DNA of 64,000 nt from Paraburkholderia sp. PGU19 (lineage in GTDB: Bacteria > Pseudomonadota > Gammaproteobacteria > Burkholderiales > Burkholderiaceae). A model generated the notes under the pieces. The model ran no database searches. It saw only the letters and a list, made by a program, of their open reading frames with translations, and was not told the origin of the DNA. This document shows positions 10,322-18,812 of this stretch, piece by piece (position 1 is the first letter of the stretch; each line of letters opens with the position of its first letter). The stretch covers positions 1,922,001-1,986,000 of the forward strand of contig NZ_AP023181.1 of NCBI RefSeq assembly GCF_013426915.1, in the 5' to 3' direction. The translations under genes were made by a program, and so were the position numbers.

Positions 10322-11779
10322 ATGTATTCGACCTTGCCAGCGTTCGTATCCGCGCTGTTCCTGGGCTTCGGTGTCTACGTCCTGCTGACTGAAGGCGTGA
10401 CGCGTCTGTCGACGCCATTTGCGCTGATGTGCATGGCGACCTTCGCGTGGCAGGGTACGTGGGCGTTCCTGTTTCAGGCCACAAGTCCCGAAACGGCCGG
10501 CATACTGGTCAAGGCGGGCTACTTCTTCATCCTGTTTCTGCCAACAACGTTCTATCACTTCGTGACCGAACTCGTCGAACGGCGCGACGAGCGGCCTCTG
10601 CTGATGGCGTCGTATGCGCTGTGCGTGATCCTCGCGGTGTTGCTGGTGACGAGCGACGAGGTGGTAGCCGGTTTCAGCGTTCATTTCTTCGGCGATTATC
10701 CGCGTGCAGGGCGACTGCACCCGGTGCACGTGATGCAGACCGTTTTGCTCGCCGCTCGCAGCGGATGGCTGCTGATCGTATCGAGGCGTCAGGCGCGTGC
10801 CCGTCATAGACGGCGCCTGTTGGGTCTCTGTCTCGTGAGCCTGTGCCTCTATTCTTTAGCGGCGAGCGACTATGCCGTCAATTACGGCTATGTGTTCTAT
10901 CCGCCCGGTGTCATTTTCATTGCCGTCAGTCTGGGCATTCTGGCCATCACCATTGTCCGGCACGGCTTGATGCGGCAGTACTTTCTCGCCGCGACGGTCG
11001 CGCAAGAGGTCGCGATGCCGCTCGAAGTCATCGGCATGCACGCCGATGAACTCGGCAACGCGCTGCCGGAGTTGCTGCGGGGATATCAGCTTGCCGTGCG
11101 GCACCAGTTGCTCGTCAACGGGCTTTATCCGGGCCAATCCGAGCGACTGCCAACCCTTACCCGCGCGATTCGCCGTCAGATCGACAGCACGAGTACGGTT
11201 GTCGAGATGTCGCTGGCGTCGTTCACACTGGACCGGCTCGATCGCCGGAGCTTCGGCCCACAGTCGATCAGGCATTGCGTCGAATCGGCGCTGGACCGCT
11301 ATCCGTTCTTGCCTGGCGAGCGCGGTCGCGTCTCGGTTCTCCCGATCGACCCGCAGTTGCGTTTCTCCGGCACGGATTCACTGTTCGTGTTCGTCATCTT
11401 CAACCTGCTGAAAAACGCGTTGTACGCGATCGAGTCGAGCGGCTCGGGCAGCATCACGATCAGCGCGGGGCGCGACGGCGGCTTTTGCGTCGTCCATTTC
11501 AACGATACCGGTCCGGGTATCGCGGCCGACGTGCTGCCGCATATCTTCGATCCGTTCTATTCGACCAAGCCGCATGGACACGCGGGCGGCATGGGACTCG
11601 ATTTCTGCCGGCGAGTGTGCGACGCGTTCGGCGGCACGATCTCGTGTGCATCGACACCGGGCGTGCTGACCACGTTCACGCTCCGATTGCCGGAGCCGGG
11701 TTCGGCGGCGGACCGCGCAATACACGATCCGCCGGCACGGGCCCGGCGCTCGCGCGCCGGGCAGGGTGGAATCAATTAG
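10322..11779 (+). CDS. 7TM-type sensor histidine kinase, CqsS-like, phospho-acceptor His missing
   Basis: 485 residues. Residues 1-215 form about seven hydrophobic helices (for example LPAFVSALFLGFGVYVLL and GVIFIAVSLGILAITIV), matching the 7TM input domain of CqsS-type kinases that sense hydrophobic autoinducers in the inner membrane. The dimerisation helix reads ATVAQEVAMPLEVIGMHADE: Gln228 stands where the phosphorylated His of the HExxxPL box should be. The ATP-binding domain is intact, with N box FNLLKNALYAIE, NDTGPGIA, FDPFYSTKPHG and GGMGLDFCRR. The start at 10322 follows AAGG at 5 nt. It may be a pseudokinase, a phosphatase or an ATP-dependent partner. The 3' end overlaps the convergent thioesterase remnant by 4 bp. 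Confidence 0.8.
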   Translation: MYSTLPAFVSALFLGFGVYVLLTEGVTRLSTPFALMCMATFAWQGTWAFLFQATSPETAGILVKAGYFFILFLPTTFYHFVTELVERRDERPLLMASYALCVILAVLLVTSDEVVAGFSVHFFGDYPRAGRLHPVHVMQTVLLAARSGWLLIVSRRQARARHRRRLLGLCLVSLCLYSLAASDYAVNYGYVFYPPGVIFIAVSLGILAITIVRHGLMRQYFLAATVAQEVAMPLEVIGMHADELGNALPELLRGYQLAVRHQLLVNGLYPGQSERLPTLTRAIRRQIDSTSTVVEMSLASFTLDRLDRRSFGPQSIRHCVESALDRYPFLPGERGRVSVLPIDPQLRFSGTDSLFVFVIFNLLKNALYAIESSGSGSITISAGRDGGFCVVHFNDTGPGIAADVLPHIFDPFYSTKPHGHAGGMGLDFCRRVCDAFGGTISCASTPGVLTTFTLRLPEPGSAADRAIHDPPARARRSRAGQGGIN

Positions 11780-12272
11780 TTCGTGACGGACGGCAGGATC
11801 ACTTCATATTCCTTGACCCGCTCGATGATTCCTTCCGGGAAACGCCGGATCCGCTTGTCCATTCCGGCAAACAGAATCTGCTGATATCCGTGCGACACGG
11901 GCCGTCCGTCCACGCAGAAACGGAACAGCAGATACGCCGAACATTGCCGGACCTGGAATGTGTTCAGGTAGCAGTCGACGCGCTGAAACGGAAACGTCTC
12001 CTGCACGTATTCCTGATGCGCGCGTTTCGTGACAAAGGTGCCCCTGCGGCCAGCAGATTGTTGTGAATGCACTCATGGAACCAGCGTTCCCGACAGACGC
12101 CCTGCCACTCGAAGTATCGGGCGAAATACGTATTCATGAAGGCATTGGAATCCTTGAGGTAGATGTCGATGACATGGTGAAAGGTTTTCTGGGGCGCTCC
12201 CTCCAGGTTATCGGCGGACAATAGTTCGGAAGTACGCGACAGAACTTGAGGGATGGCTTCGCGAGTCAACAT
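11776..12272 (-). pseudogene. Hotdog-fold thioesterase, broken by a 1-base frameshift
   Basis: Two adjacent frames make one protein of about 165 residues. The first part, from ATG 12272 (AGGAG upstream), includes FHHVIDIYLKDSN, NTYFARYFEWQG and VCRERWF, which resemble the catalytic helix of YbgC and enediyne-type thioesterases. The second part runs from GTFVTKRAHQEYVQETFPF to the TAA at 11776, with the beta strands of the hotdog fold. The frames meet at four C on the plus strand (12041-12044); a fifth would restore NNLLAAGGTFVTK. This is either a true inactivating deletion, a slippage-controlled switch, or a sequence error. It is tail to tail with the 7TM kinase gene. Likely substrate: acyl-CoA or acyl-ACP thioester. 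Confidence 0.75.
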
Positions 12273-12474
12273 GCATTGCTCCTTGGGATGCCGCAGGCGG
12301 CGGCCACGCATTCCTCCTGCATGAAGGAACGCCCCAATTCTGGCCCCTCGACTGGAGTTTCCCTTTCGGCTGCCGTTATTCGACTAGTGGGACGGTGAAC
12401 CGGCGACAGTCGACTGGAGCGGGCGCGCGGTTCCATGCCGCATCCGTTTCCCCGCAATAACAGAGAGTTCAACG

Positions 12475-12927
12475 ATGAAAGTAGAAGATCTGATGACGAA
12501 GCGCGTCGTAACGGTCGGTTTCGACGACACGCTCGAAACCGTCAAGGACATATTCGAGCAATCCGGGTTTCATCACCTGCTCGTCGTTGAAGATCGGGAA
12601 CTGCAAGGCGTGGTGTCCGACCGCGATCTGTTGCGTGCGTTGAGTCCGTTTATCGACAGCGTGGTCGAAACCCAGCGCGATGTCGGCACGCTGAGCCGGC
12701 GCGTGCATCAGATCATGAGCCGCAAGCCCATTACCCTGCGCCCGGACGCCGACGTGAGCGAGGCCATCCAGTTGTTTCTGGCGCATCCCATCTCTTGTAT
12801 TCCGATTGTCGACGGCGGGTCGAGGCCGGTGGGAATCGTCAGCTGGCGCGATGTTCTGAAGGTCTGTGCGGAGATGCTGAAGTCGCCCGTCGATGAAGGC
12901 GGCGTCGAGCCGGAAGCGCGCGCCTAG
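12475..12927 (+). CDS. Tandem CBS-domain protein
   Basis: 150 residues consisting of a Bateman module: CBS 1 (about 1-62: VEDLMTKRVVTVGFDDTLE, LLVVEDRELQGVVSDRDLLRAL) and CBS 2 (about 77-140: QIMSRKPITLRPDADVSEA, ISCIPIVDGGSRPVGIVSWRDVL). Such stand-alone pairs bind adenine nucleotides and modulate partners. No enzyme domain is attached and the partner is unknown. The ATG is preceded by GAGAG. The next gene is convergent, 7 bp away. Confidence 0.9.
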   Translation: MKVEDLMTKRVVTVGFDDTLETVKDIFEQSGFHHLLVVEDRELQGVVSDRDLLRALSPFIDSVVETQRDVGTLSRRVHQIMSRKPITLRPDADVSEAIQLFLAHPISCIPIVDGGSRPVGIVSWRDVLKVCAEMLKSPVDEGGVEPEARA

Positions 12928-12934
12928 CCTTAAT

Positions 12935-13423
12935 TCATTTGCCAGCCAGAGCGCGATATTCCTGCGGCGCCATTCCATAAGCGCGCCGGAATGCACGCGT
13001 AAAGACGGACGCGCTTTTGAAGCCCAGTCCGAAGGCAATCTCCAGCACCAGCGCGTGCGGATAGCGGATGAGGTCATCGGCTGCATGGCGCAGCCTGAGA
13101 TCGCGGATGTAGGCGCCGAGGCCGCCCTCGTGCTGAAACAGGCGATACAACGTCGAGCGCGGAAGCTGTAGCGCGCTCAGGACGCTTTCGGGCGAGAGTT
13201 GATCGTCGCACAGATGCGCGTCGACATAGCGATGCACGCGCTTGACCATGGCGGCTTGTGATTCCGTGCAGGTGTCGTCGCGCGCCAGGCGTCGCGGCAC
13301 GTAGCAAACGTCAAATGTGATAGCGCAGTGGTCCATGCGGGATTGTTCTTTGCCGGAGCGCGTCCGGAAGCTTCGGGGTGAGCGACGCGCTTCTCTCTGG
13401 AAGTCATCTGTCGCCACCTGCAT
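12935..13423 (-). CDS. AraC-family DNA-binding protein lacking a sensor domain
   Basis: Up to 162 residues. Only the C-terminal AraC/XylS DNA-binding domain is recognisable (from about VKRVHRYVDAHLCDDQLSPE to APQEYRAL): HTH1 around SPESVLSALQLPRSTLYRLF and HTH2 around EIAFGLGFKSASVFTRAFRRAYG. Full-length relatives are about 300-330 residues with an N-terminal sensing domain; the DNA upstream to 13769 does not clearly encode one. No good Shine-Dalgarno precedes ATG 13423 or the internal ATG at 13336, so the start is uncertain. It may be a decayed regulator or a sensor-less one. Confidence 0.65.
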   Translation of the reverse strand: MQVATDDFQREARRSPRSFRTRSGKEQSRMDHCAITFDVCYVPRRLARDDTCTESQAAMVKRVHRYVDAHLCDDQLSPESVLSALQLPRSTLYRLFQHEGGLGAYIRDLRLRHAADDLIRYPHALVLEIAFGLGFKSASVFTRAFRRAYGMAPQEYRALAGK

Positions 13424-13559
13424 CTACGACTACAACAACAGCACGGCCCTATCGATTGGGTGCTCGGATGCTGGAAATCAGCCCACCTTTTCAGCAAGCG
13501 TTGTGCCATTCAGCCAAAGCCAATGGCAGCGGGAAAACCCCGGTGCTCGATGCGAAGGA

Positions 13560-13649
13560 ATGGACGATTTCGACCGTCGATCGAAATGAATATGGACGAT
13601 TTCGGCCAGTTCGCGATCGCGGCCAAGGTGATGTGCCGATATCGTCCAT
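13560..13649. repeat. Triple ATGGACGAT motif upstream of the AraC-type gene
   Basis: ATGGACGATTTCG occurs at 13560-13572 and again at 13592-13604 (32 bp apart, three helical turns), and the inverted core ATCGTCCAT at 13641-13649. It lies in the 346-bp spacer between the AraC-type gene and the sigma-54 activator gene. It could be an operator cluster for either. Nothing else was seen in 13424-13769. Confidence 0.45.
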
Positions 13650-13769
13650 GCGCAAGACGAGCCGGCAGGCGAGCGCCGTCGACCGGACGAAGCCGTCCGG
13701 CAGCGTGGGGAAGAAAAGGAGTCCGGCGGCGCCGCGCCGGATGGAAGCGCAGACGCCGCAGCGCGCCGG

Positions 13770-16064
13770 TTACGCGTTGCCGAGAGATACCTCGTGACGC
13801 AGTTCGGAAAGCAACGCCACCGCGTTGGCAATCCGGCTGGTCCGGTCGGTGGGCAACGCACGCAATCCGCGTTCGAGTGTATCGATCGCCTCCGCGCGGC
13901 GTTCCGTCGATCGAAGCAGGTCCGCAAGATAGCGCGCGGCGTCCACGCGCGCCGGCACGGAACCGAACGCGAGCGCCGTCGAAAGCGCGGTGCGCAGACC
14001 CTGTTCCGCAGCCGTCAGATCGCCGAGCGCCCACTGCGCCCGCGCCCGCGTGACCAGCAGTTCGCCGAGATACACGCGTTCCTGGCGGGCAAGCGTTTCG
14101 TCGACGGCGCCAGCGAGCATCGCCTCGCAGGTTTGCGCACGGCCCGCCCGCAGCAGCAGTTCGCCGTGCTGCCACGCCATGAACGAATAGAACAGCGCGC
14201 CGCCATTGCAGACGACGTGATTGTCGAAACCGTCGAGCATGATGGTTTCCGCTTCGTCCGAATGACCGAGCGTGCTGAGATGAGAGGCGCGCAGTATCTG
14301 ACCTACGCCACGATAGAACGCGAAGCCGTTCGCGATCGACACCGATTCGAGCTCGCTAGACAGACTCCCGAGCCGATCCGTGTCATCGAACAGACACGCG
14401 AGCCACGAAGCGCCCTGCAGGTTGACGGCATGCGCAAACGCATGCGGACCGGGTTCCGATGAACGCAGGATCAGCATTTCCATCGCGCGCCGCGCCTGCG
14501 CGAATGCACCGATCTGATACGCGGCGAGGCCTTCGAAGGTCAGCGCCAGACTGGCGAGGTCGATTCCCTGCGAGCCAGTACGTGTGTCGTTGCGCCCCAC
14601 GCCGAGCAGATCGCCGCGTGCGAGACATGCCAGCGCTTCCTCGCTGTCGCCGAGCCAGAAGAGCGTGTTGGTCATCGCGACGTGGGCTTCGTCGAGCGAA
14701 ACACGATCACGGCTGTTCTGCGCACGTTGCAGCATGTCCTGCGCGGTGGCGCGCGCCTGCTTGAGTTGCAGCGTCGTCAATTGCGTCGTCCAGACGCCGA
14801 ACTGGATCGCGGCGATTTCCGCCGGTTCGCAGATGCCTTCGCCGATCGACAGCGCGGCCCCATAGCACGCGGTCGCTTCCGCATAGAGCCAGCCGTGCAC
14901 GCTGCGCAGGCTCATGCCGAGCAGCCGGTAAGCGTCGAACTGCAGACGGCGCACCCCGTCCTGATCGGGATTGGGCTGCAGCACGTCTAGGCAGCGGCGC
15001 AAAGAGGGAATGGCTTCGGCGAAGCGCGACGCTTCGATCAGCGCAGTCGCATGTTCGAGACACTTGCGGGCCTCGCGGTGATGCTCCTCACGCGATTTCA
15101 GACGCCGCTCGATAGTCTTGCGTCCGACGCCGAGCAAACTGGCGGCGGCGCTCTTGTTGCCCGCCGTCCGTTCGAGCGCGCGGTCGATCAGCAGATCTTC
15201 GGCGGCGGCCAGTTTGTCGCGTCCGTCGAGTTGCAGCAGCATGTCGGCGAGGCTCGCCCGCGAGACGGGACCGGAGGCTTCGTTGGCGAGAAACGGTTCG
15301 AGCGTGTCAACGTCGATCAGGGTATTTTCGGCCAGCACGCTCAACTGGCTGATCAGATTGCGCAACTGCCGGATGTGACCGGGCCACGCGTGCTGGCTGA
15401 GCCGCCGCACGGCAGCGGGAGAAAACTCCAGATGCCGTGCCTGCTGCGAAGCGAAATGCGCAACGAGCGCGGGGATGTCCTCGACGCGCTGTTCGAGTCC
15501 GGGCACGGCGAGCACGAAGACCGCGAGCCGGTAGAACAGATCTTCCCGGAAACGACCTTCGCGCGAGAGTTCGCGCAGGTCGCGGTGAGTCGCCGCGACC
15601 ACGCGCCCTTCGAAACGCAGATTGGTCGAAGAACCAATCGGACGGAAGGTGCGCGTTTCGAGCACACGCAACAGTTTCGGCTGAAGGGCGAGCGGCAACT
15701 CGCCGATTTCATCGAGCAGCAGCGTACCTTTGCCGACCTGCTGAAAGAGTCCCTGACGGTTTTCCGCTGCGCCCGTGAATGCGCCTTTCACATGCCCGAA
15801 TAGTTCTGCTTCGACGAGATGCTCGGGAATCGCGCCGCAGTTCACGTCGACGAACGGCTGGTCGTGACGCGCGCTGCGCATGTGCACACGGCGCGCAACC
15901 AGTTCCTTGCCTGAACCGGTCGGCCCGAAAATGAGCAAGGCGTGATCGGTCGGTGCAACGCGATCGATCAGGCGGACCAGTTGGCGAAATGCAGGCGCGG
16001 CGCCGATGAACCCGCCGGAATTCGTCTTGTTTTGGGCGAACGGGATGATCGGGGAAGAACTCAT
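13770..16064 (-). CDS. Sigma-54-dependent activator with TPR-like C-terminal domain
   Basis: 764 residues. There is no receiver or GAF domain; the AAA+ domain starts almost at once, with Walker A GPTGSGKE (47-54), the sigma-54 contact loop GAFTGA (94-99) and Walker B TLLLDEIGEL (114-123). A Fis-type HTH follows (about 305-330: GNKSAAASLLGVGRKTIERRL). The remaining 430 residues are helical repeats (for example EASRFAEAIPSLRRCLDVL, ALGDLTAAEQGLRTALSTAL) like TPR/MalT-type arrays, which probably sense a protein or ligand. This order, AAA+ then HTH then TPR, differs from NtrC. ATG 16064 was chosen; TTG 16070 is also possible because GGAG lies 5 nt before it. The target promoter is not evident nearby. 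Confidence 0.85.
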   Translation of the reverse strand: MSSSPIIPFAQNKTNSGGFIGAAPAFRQLVRLIDRVAPTDHALLIFGPTGSGKELVARRVHMRSARHDQPFVDVNCGAIPEHLVEAELFGHVKGAFTGAAENRQGLFQQVGKGTLLLDEIGELPLALQPKLLRVLETRTFRPIGSSTNLRFEGRVVAATHRDLRELSREGRFREDLFYRLAVFVLAVPGLEQRVEDIPALVAHFASQQARHLEFSPAAVRRLSQHAWPGHIRQLRNLISQLSVLAENTLIDVDTLEPFLANEASGPVSRASLADMLLQLDGRDKLAAAEDLLIDRALERTAGNKSAAASLLGVGRKTIERRLKSREEHHREARKCLEHATALIEASRFAEAIPSLRRCLDVLQPNPDQDGVRRLQFDAYRLLGMSLRSVHGWLYAEATACYGAALSIGEGICEPAEIAAIQFGVWTTQLTTLQLKQARATAQDMLQRAQNSRDRVSLDEAHVAMTNTLFWLGDSEEALACLARGDLLGVGRNDTRTGSQGIDLASLALTFEGLAAYQIGAFAQARRAMEMLILRSSEPGPHAFAHAVNLQGASWLACLFDDTDRLGSLSSELESVSIANGFAFYRGVGQILRASHLSTLGHSDEAETIMLDGFDNHVVCNGGALFYSFMAWQHGELLLRAGRAQTCEAMLAGAVDETLARQERVYLGELLVTRARAQWALGDLTAAEQGLRTALSTALAFGSVPARVDAARYLADLLRSTERRAEAIDTLERGLRALPTDRTSRIANAVALLSELRHEVSLGNA

Positions 16065-16173
16065 TGGCAACTGGGCTCCAGATAAATCCGCGCATGGGGT
16101 GCCGGGACCGTCCGCGGCGAAGATGGAAGTATGACGGGTTGTCGGGGATCGGGTGCTTTTGAAATTAAACGGT

Positions 16174-16204
16174 ATGGCGGTGCCTGAAACTCAGGCACCG
16201 CCAT
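16174..16204 (-). terminator. Terminator hairpin after the minus-strand GST gene
   Basis: Perfect 14-bp stem (ATGGCGGTGCCTGA and its complement) with a 3-nt loop, 30 bp past the GST stop. Minus-strand sequence continues ACCGTTTAATTTC, a partial T tract. Confidence 0.75.
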
Positions 16205-16233
16205 TACGAGCCGAAAAGTACTTGCGCAGTTCT

Positions 16234-16881
16234 CTAAGCCTTCGAAGAAGGACGTGTCGACACCTTGTCGTACCACGCCTGCAGCGCGTCGAATTCTGCG
16301 GGAATGTTCATCTTCATGCCGCCTGCCGCAAAGTCGATAGTCACCAGCGTCGTGATGTCGGCCGCCGAGAATTCGTCACCCGCGACGAACGGCACTTGCT
16401 TGAGACGATCGTTGAAGTCGGCAAAGAAATTGGCCACACGCAGCTGGCTGCGTTCGACGATCTCAGGAATCTGTTCGTAAGCATGCGGACCTGACAACGC
16501 GCGACCTTTCAGGCCGGCCACGGCATTGCGCACACCTTCCATCACCGCCGCAAATCCGTCGAGTTCGGCGCGCCGTTCCCACATTGCAATCAGCGCTTTC
16601 TGTTGTGGTGTCGTGCCCAGCAAAGCGGGCTTCGCAGGATACGCTTCTTCGACGTAGCGCCAGATTGCCGGGACTTCACCAATGGTCGTGCCGTCCTGCA
16701 GAACGAGTGCAGGAACCTGACGGCGAGGATTGATCGCTACATATGCGGCGGAGAATTGCTCTTTCTCGCCAAGGTTCACTGCTTTAACCGGGATCTCGAT
16801 GCCCTTCTCGGCAAGAAAAATGCGCACACGGCGAGAGTTCGGAGAAGCCTTTGATTCGTAAAGCGTGAGTTCGGTATTCAT
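16234..16881 (-). CDS. Glutathione S-transferase
   Basis: 215 residues: thioredoxin-like N-terminal domain (LTLYESKASPNSRRVRIFLAEKG; NPRRQVPALVLQDG with cis-Pro; TIGEVPAIWRYVEE) and helical C-terminal domain with FSAADITTLVTIDFA. The SPNSRRVRIF opening is typical of bacterial GSTs that use Ser/Asn at the active site. It is the last gene of a minus-strand group that probably begins with the alpha/beta hydrolase at 18615 and the SDR at 17716, 88 bp upstream. A terminator follows. Likely role: glutathione-linked detoxification together with the neighbouring reductases. Confidence 0.88.
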   Translation of the reverse strand: MNTELTLYESKASPNSRRVRIFLAEKGIEIPVKAVNLGEKEQFSAAYVAINPRRQVPALVLQDGTTIGEVPAIWRYVEEAYPAKPALLGTTPQQKALIAMWERRAELDGFAAVMEGVRNAVAGLKGRALSGPHAYEQIPEIVERSQLRVANFFADFNDRLKQVPFVAGDEFSAADITTLVTIDFAAGGMKMNIPAEFDALQAWYDKVSTRPSSKA

Positions 16882-16969
16882 GTTTTATTCCAGTTCGATA
16901 GAAAGTGTTGGGCTCGCTCGCGAAGGCTCCAGCGCGAAAGGCGAGCGTCCTGGTGGCATCTCAACGCGA

Positions 16970-17716
16970 TCAGAGCTTCGATCCGCCGTCGACACGCAGC
17001 GTGTCGCCTGTGATCCAGCGTGCTTCGTCGGAGGCGAGGAACACAGCGGCGCCCGCGATATCGTCAGGCTGCGCGACGCGCTTGAGCGCCTGCATGCCCA
17101 GCGTGAAGTCGCGGCCGGCGTCCGTCCTCGCGAAGTTCGACATATCCGTTTCGACGACACCCGGCGCGATCGCGTTGACGCGAATGCCGCGTTCGCCGAG
17201 CGCGGACGCGAAGTGATGCACGAGCGTATCGACAGCGCCTTTGGTTGCGGCGTACGCGGACAGGTTGTTGACGGACGCGCGCGCCGCAAGCGACGACAGC
17301 AACACGATGCTGCTGCCTTCGCCGAGCACGGGCAGCAACTGCTGCACGAGGAAGAACGGCGCGCGCACGTTGACGGCGAACAGGTCGTCGAAATCTTCGA
17401 CGGTCGTTTCTTCGATCGGCGCAGCCTTCGAAATGCCAGCATTCGCGACGAGGATGTCGAGACGCTCGCCCGTCAGCGACCGTACACGCTTCGCGAGTTC
17501 GTGCGGCCCGTTCGCGTCGCGCAGATCGGCGGCGACCTTGTCGGCCTGTCCACCTGCCGCGCGGATCGCTTCGACGACGGCGTCGGCGGCCTGCTCGGCG
17601 CTACTGTAGTGGACCAGCACGCGCGCGCCTGCTTGTGCGAGCGCGATGGCCGTGGCGCGGCCGATGCCGCGGGATGCGCCCGTTACGAGCGCGGTCTTGC
17701 CTGTCAGGTTGTTCAT
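16970..17716 (-). CDS. SDR-family oxidoreductase (paralogue A)
   Basis: 248 residues, classical SDR of the 3-oxoacyl-ACP reductase-like type: TGASRGIGRA (cofactor loop), LVANAGIS (NNAG-type), LLSSLAARA (catalytic Ser), SAYAATKGAVDT (YxxxK, intact), and the C-terminal ITGDTLRVDGGSKL. It probably reduces a ketone or oxidises an alcohol with NADP(H). Most residues and much of the DNA match the SDR at 21167-21913, with the same length and ends, so these are duplicated copies within one island. Part of the hydrolase-SDR-GST unit. Confidence 0.92.
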   Translation of the reverse strand: MNNLTGKTALVTGASRGIGRATAIALAQAGARVLVHYSSAEQAADAVVEAIRAAGGQADKVAADLRDANGPHELAKRVRSLTGERLDILVANAGISKAAPIEETTVEDFDDLFAVNVRAPFFLVQQLLPVLGEGSSIVLLSSLAARASVNNLSAYAATKGAVDTLVHHFASALGERGIRVNAIAPGVVETDMSNFARTDAGRDFTLGMQALKRVAQPDDIAGAAVFLASDEARWITGDTLRVDGGSKL

Positions 17717-17748
17717 GATGAGATTCCGTTGAATGTGATAAGGGCGTG

Positions 17749-18615
17749 TTATGCGTTGCGTGCGTCAGCTTCCGAGAGAAACTGATCGACGTGTGCGACG
17801 AAGCGTTCGGGGTACTGGTACAGCGAGCCGTGGTTGGCGTCCGGATAGATGATCAGTTGAGCGTTCGGGATGTGCTGCTGCAAGATCCACGAGTTGATCG
17901 AATAGATGATCACGTCGTTGTCGCCGTTGACGACGAGCGTGGGCTGCCTGAGCGCGTCGAGATAGTCATACGGGTTCTCGCGCGGCGCGCCCCACTTCGC
18001 GAGCGCGGCGAGTTGCGCGGGTGCGACCTTGTCGTTGGCTTCGGGGTCGCGGTTCTCCGTGCGCTGACGGAAGCGCTCGACGAAGCCACGACCTGCTGCC
18101 TGGCTCGCTTCGGACGGTGCAAAGTGCACGCGCAGCCACAAGTCATCAGGCTGCGCATACGATGCGCCGAAAATCTCCTGCGCTTCGGGCGTGAGCGACA
18201 CCATGCCTTCGCCGCTGCGCGGACCGGTGCCGACGAGGATCACCTTGCGCACCAGTTGCGGCTTCGTGATCGCGAGTTGCTGTGCGATCAGGCCGCCCAT
18301 CGAAAAGCCGAGCACGTCGACCTGTTTCAGCCCGAGCGCTTCGACGAACGCAGCGGCATTGGCGGCCATTTCTTCGATCGACTCTGGTACGGCGCCCGAG
18401 CTGCTGGAAATCCCGGCGTTGTTGAACAGGATCACTTCGCGGTTTTGCGCGAGGCCATCGGTGACGGCGGGGTCCCAATGGTCCATCGTGCCCGTGAAGT
18501 GAATGTTCATGACGAGCGGCACGCCGTTCGGCGTGCCAAAGCGGCGATATGCGAAGCGGACGCCGTTAGCTTCGACGAACTGGGTCGGCGCGGTTTGATG
18601 AGTATGGCGGGTCAT
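17749..18615 (-). CDS. Alpha/beta hydrolase
   Basis: 288 residues with an alpha/beta-hydrolase fold: the oxyanion strand region VPLVMNIHFTGTMDHWDP, the nucleophile elbow GFSMGG (about residues 101-106), the acid in VVNGDNDVIIYS, and the His in PDANHGSLYQYP. The HG dipeptide usual after the first strand is replaced by HFTGTMDHW. ATG 18615 has AAAGGA at 8 nt; the frame is open further upstream but without protein character. It is first in a minus-strand group with an SDR and a GST. A 40-bp element shared with another promoter of this island lies about 160 bp upstream (18773-18812). Substrate unknown; ester or C-C hydrolase are both possible. Confidence 0.85.
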   Translation of the reverse strand: MTRHTHQTAPTQFVEANGVRFAYRRFGTPNGVPLVMNIHFTGTMDHWDPAVTDGLAQNREVILFNNAGISSSSGAVPESIEEMAANAAAFVEALGLKQVDVLGFSMGGLIAQQLAITKPQLVRKVILVGTGPRSGEGMVSLTPEAQEIFGASYAQPDDLWLRVHFAPSEASQAAGRGFVERFRQRTENRDPEANDKVAPAQLAALAKWGAPRENPYDYLDALRQPTLVVNGDNDVIIYSINSWILQQHIPNAQLIIYPDANHGSLYQYPERFVAHVDQFLSEADARNA

Positions 18616-18772
18616 GGCGGTTGTCCTTTGAGAAATCCGTTGCAGTTCATTGCGGCGTGATATAGCTAAAACGTATGGGCTATCTCTTGTGCGCAGCGGC
18701 TGGCCCGTCCGTCTGTGCTTCGTGTATCGCCGTCCTGTAACGTAATGTAGGTGCGTCGAACTCTTTATAAAA

Positions 18773-18812
18773 AGACTTTGTAGGCTGTGCGGCATGCCTG
18801 AAAAGCATGGCT
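18773..18812. promoter_or_regulatory. Shared 40-bp promoter element, copy 1
   Basis: 33 of 40 bases match 22053-22092. Conserved blocks are AGACTTTGTAGGCTG, GGCATGC and AAAGCATGGCT; the last two form an inverted GCATGC/GCATGG pair. It lies upstream of the hydrolase-SDR-GST unit. The likely binder is the LysR protein encoded at 22144. Confidence 0.6.
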
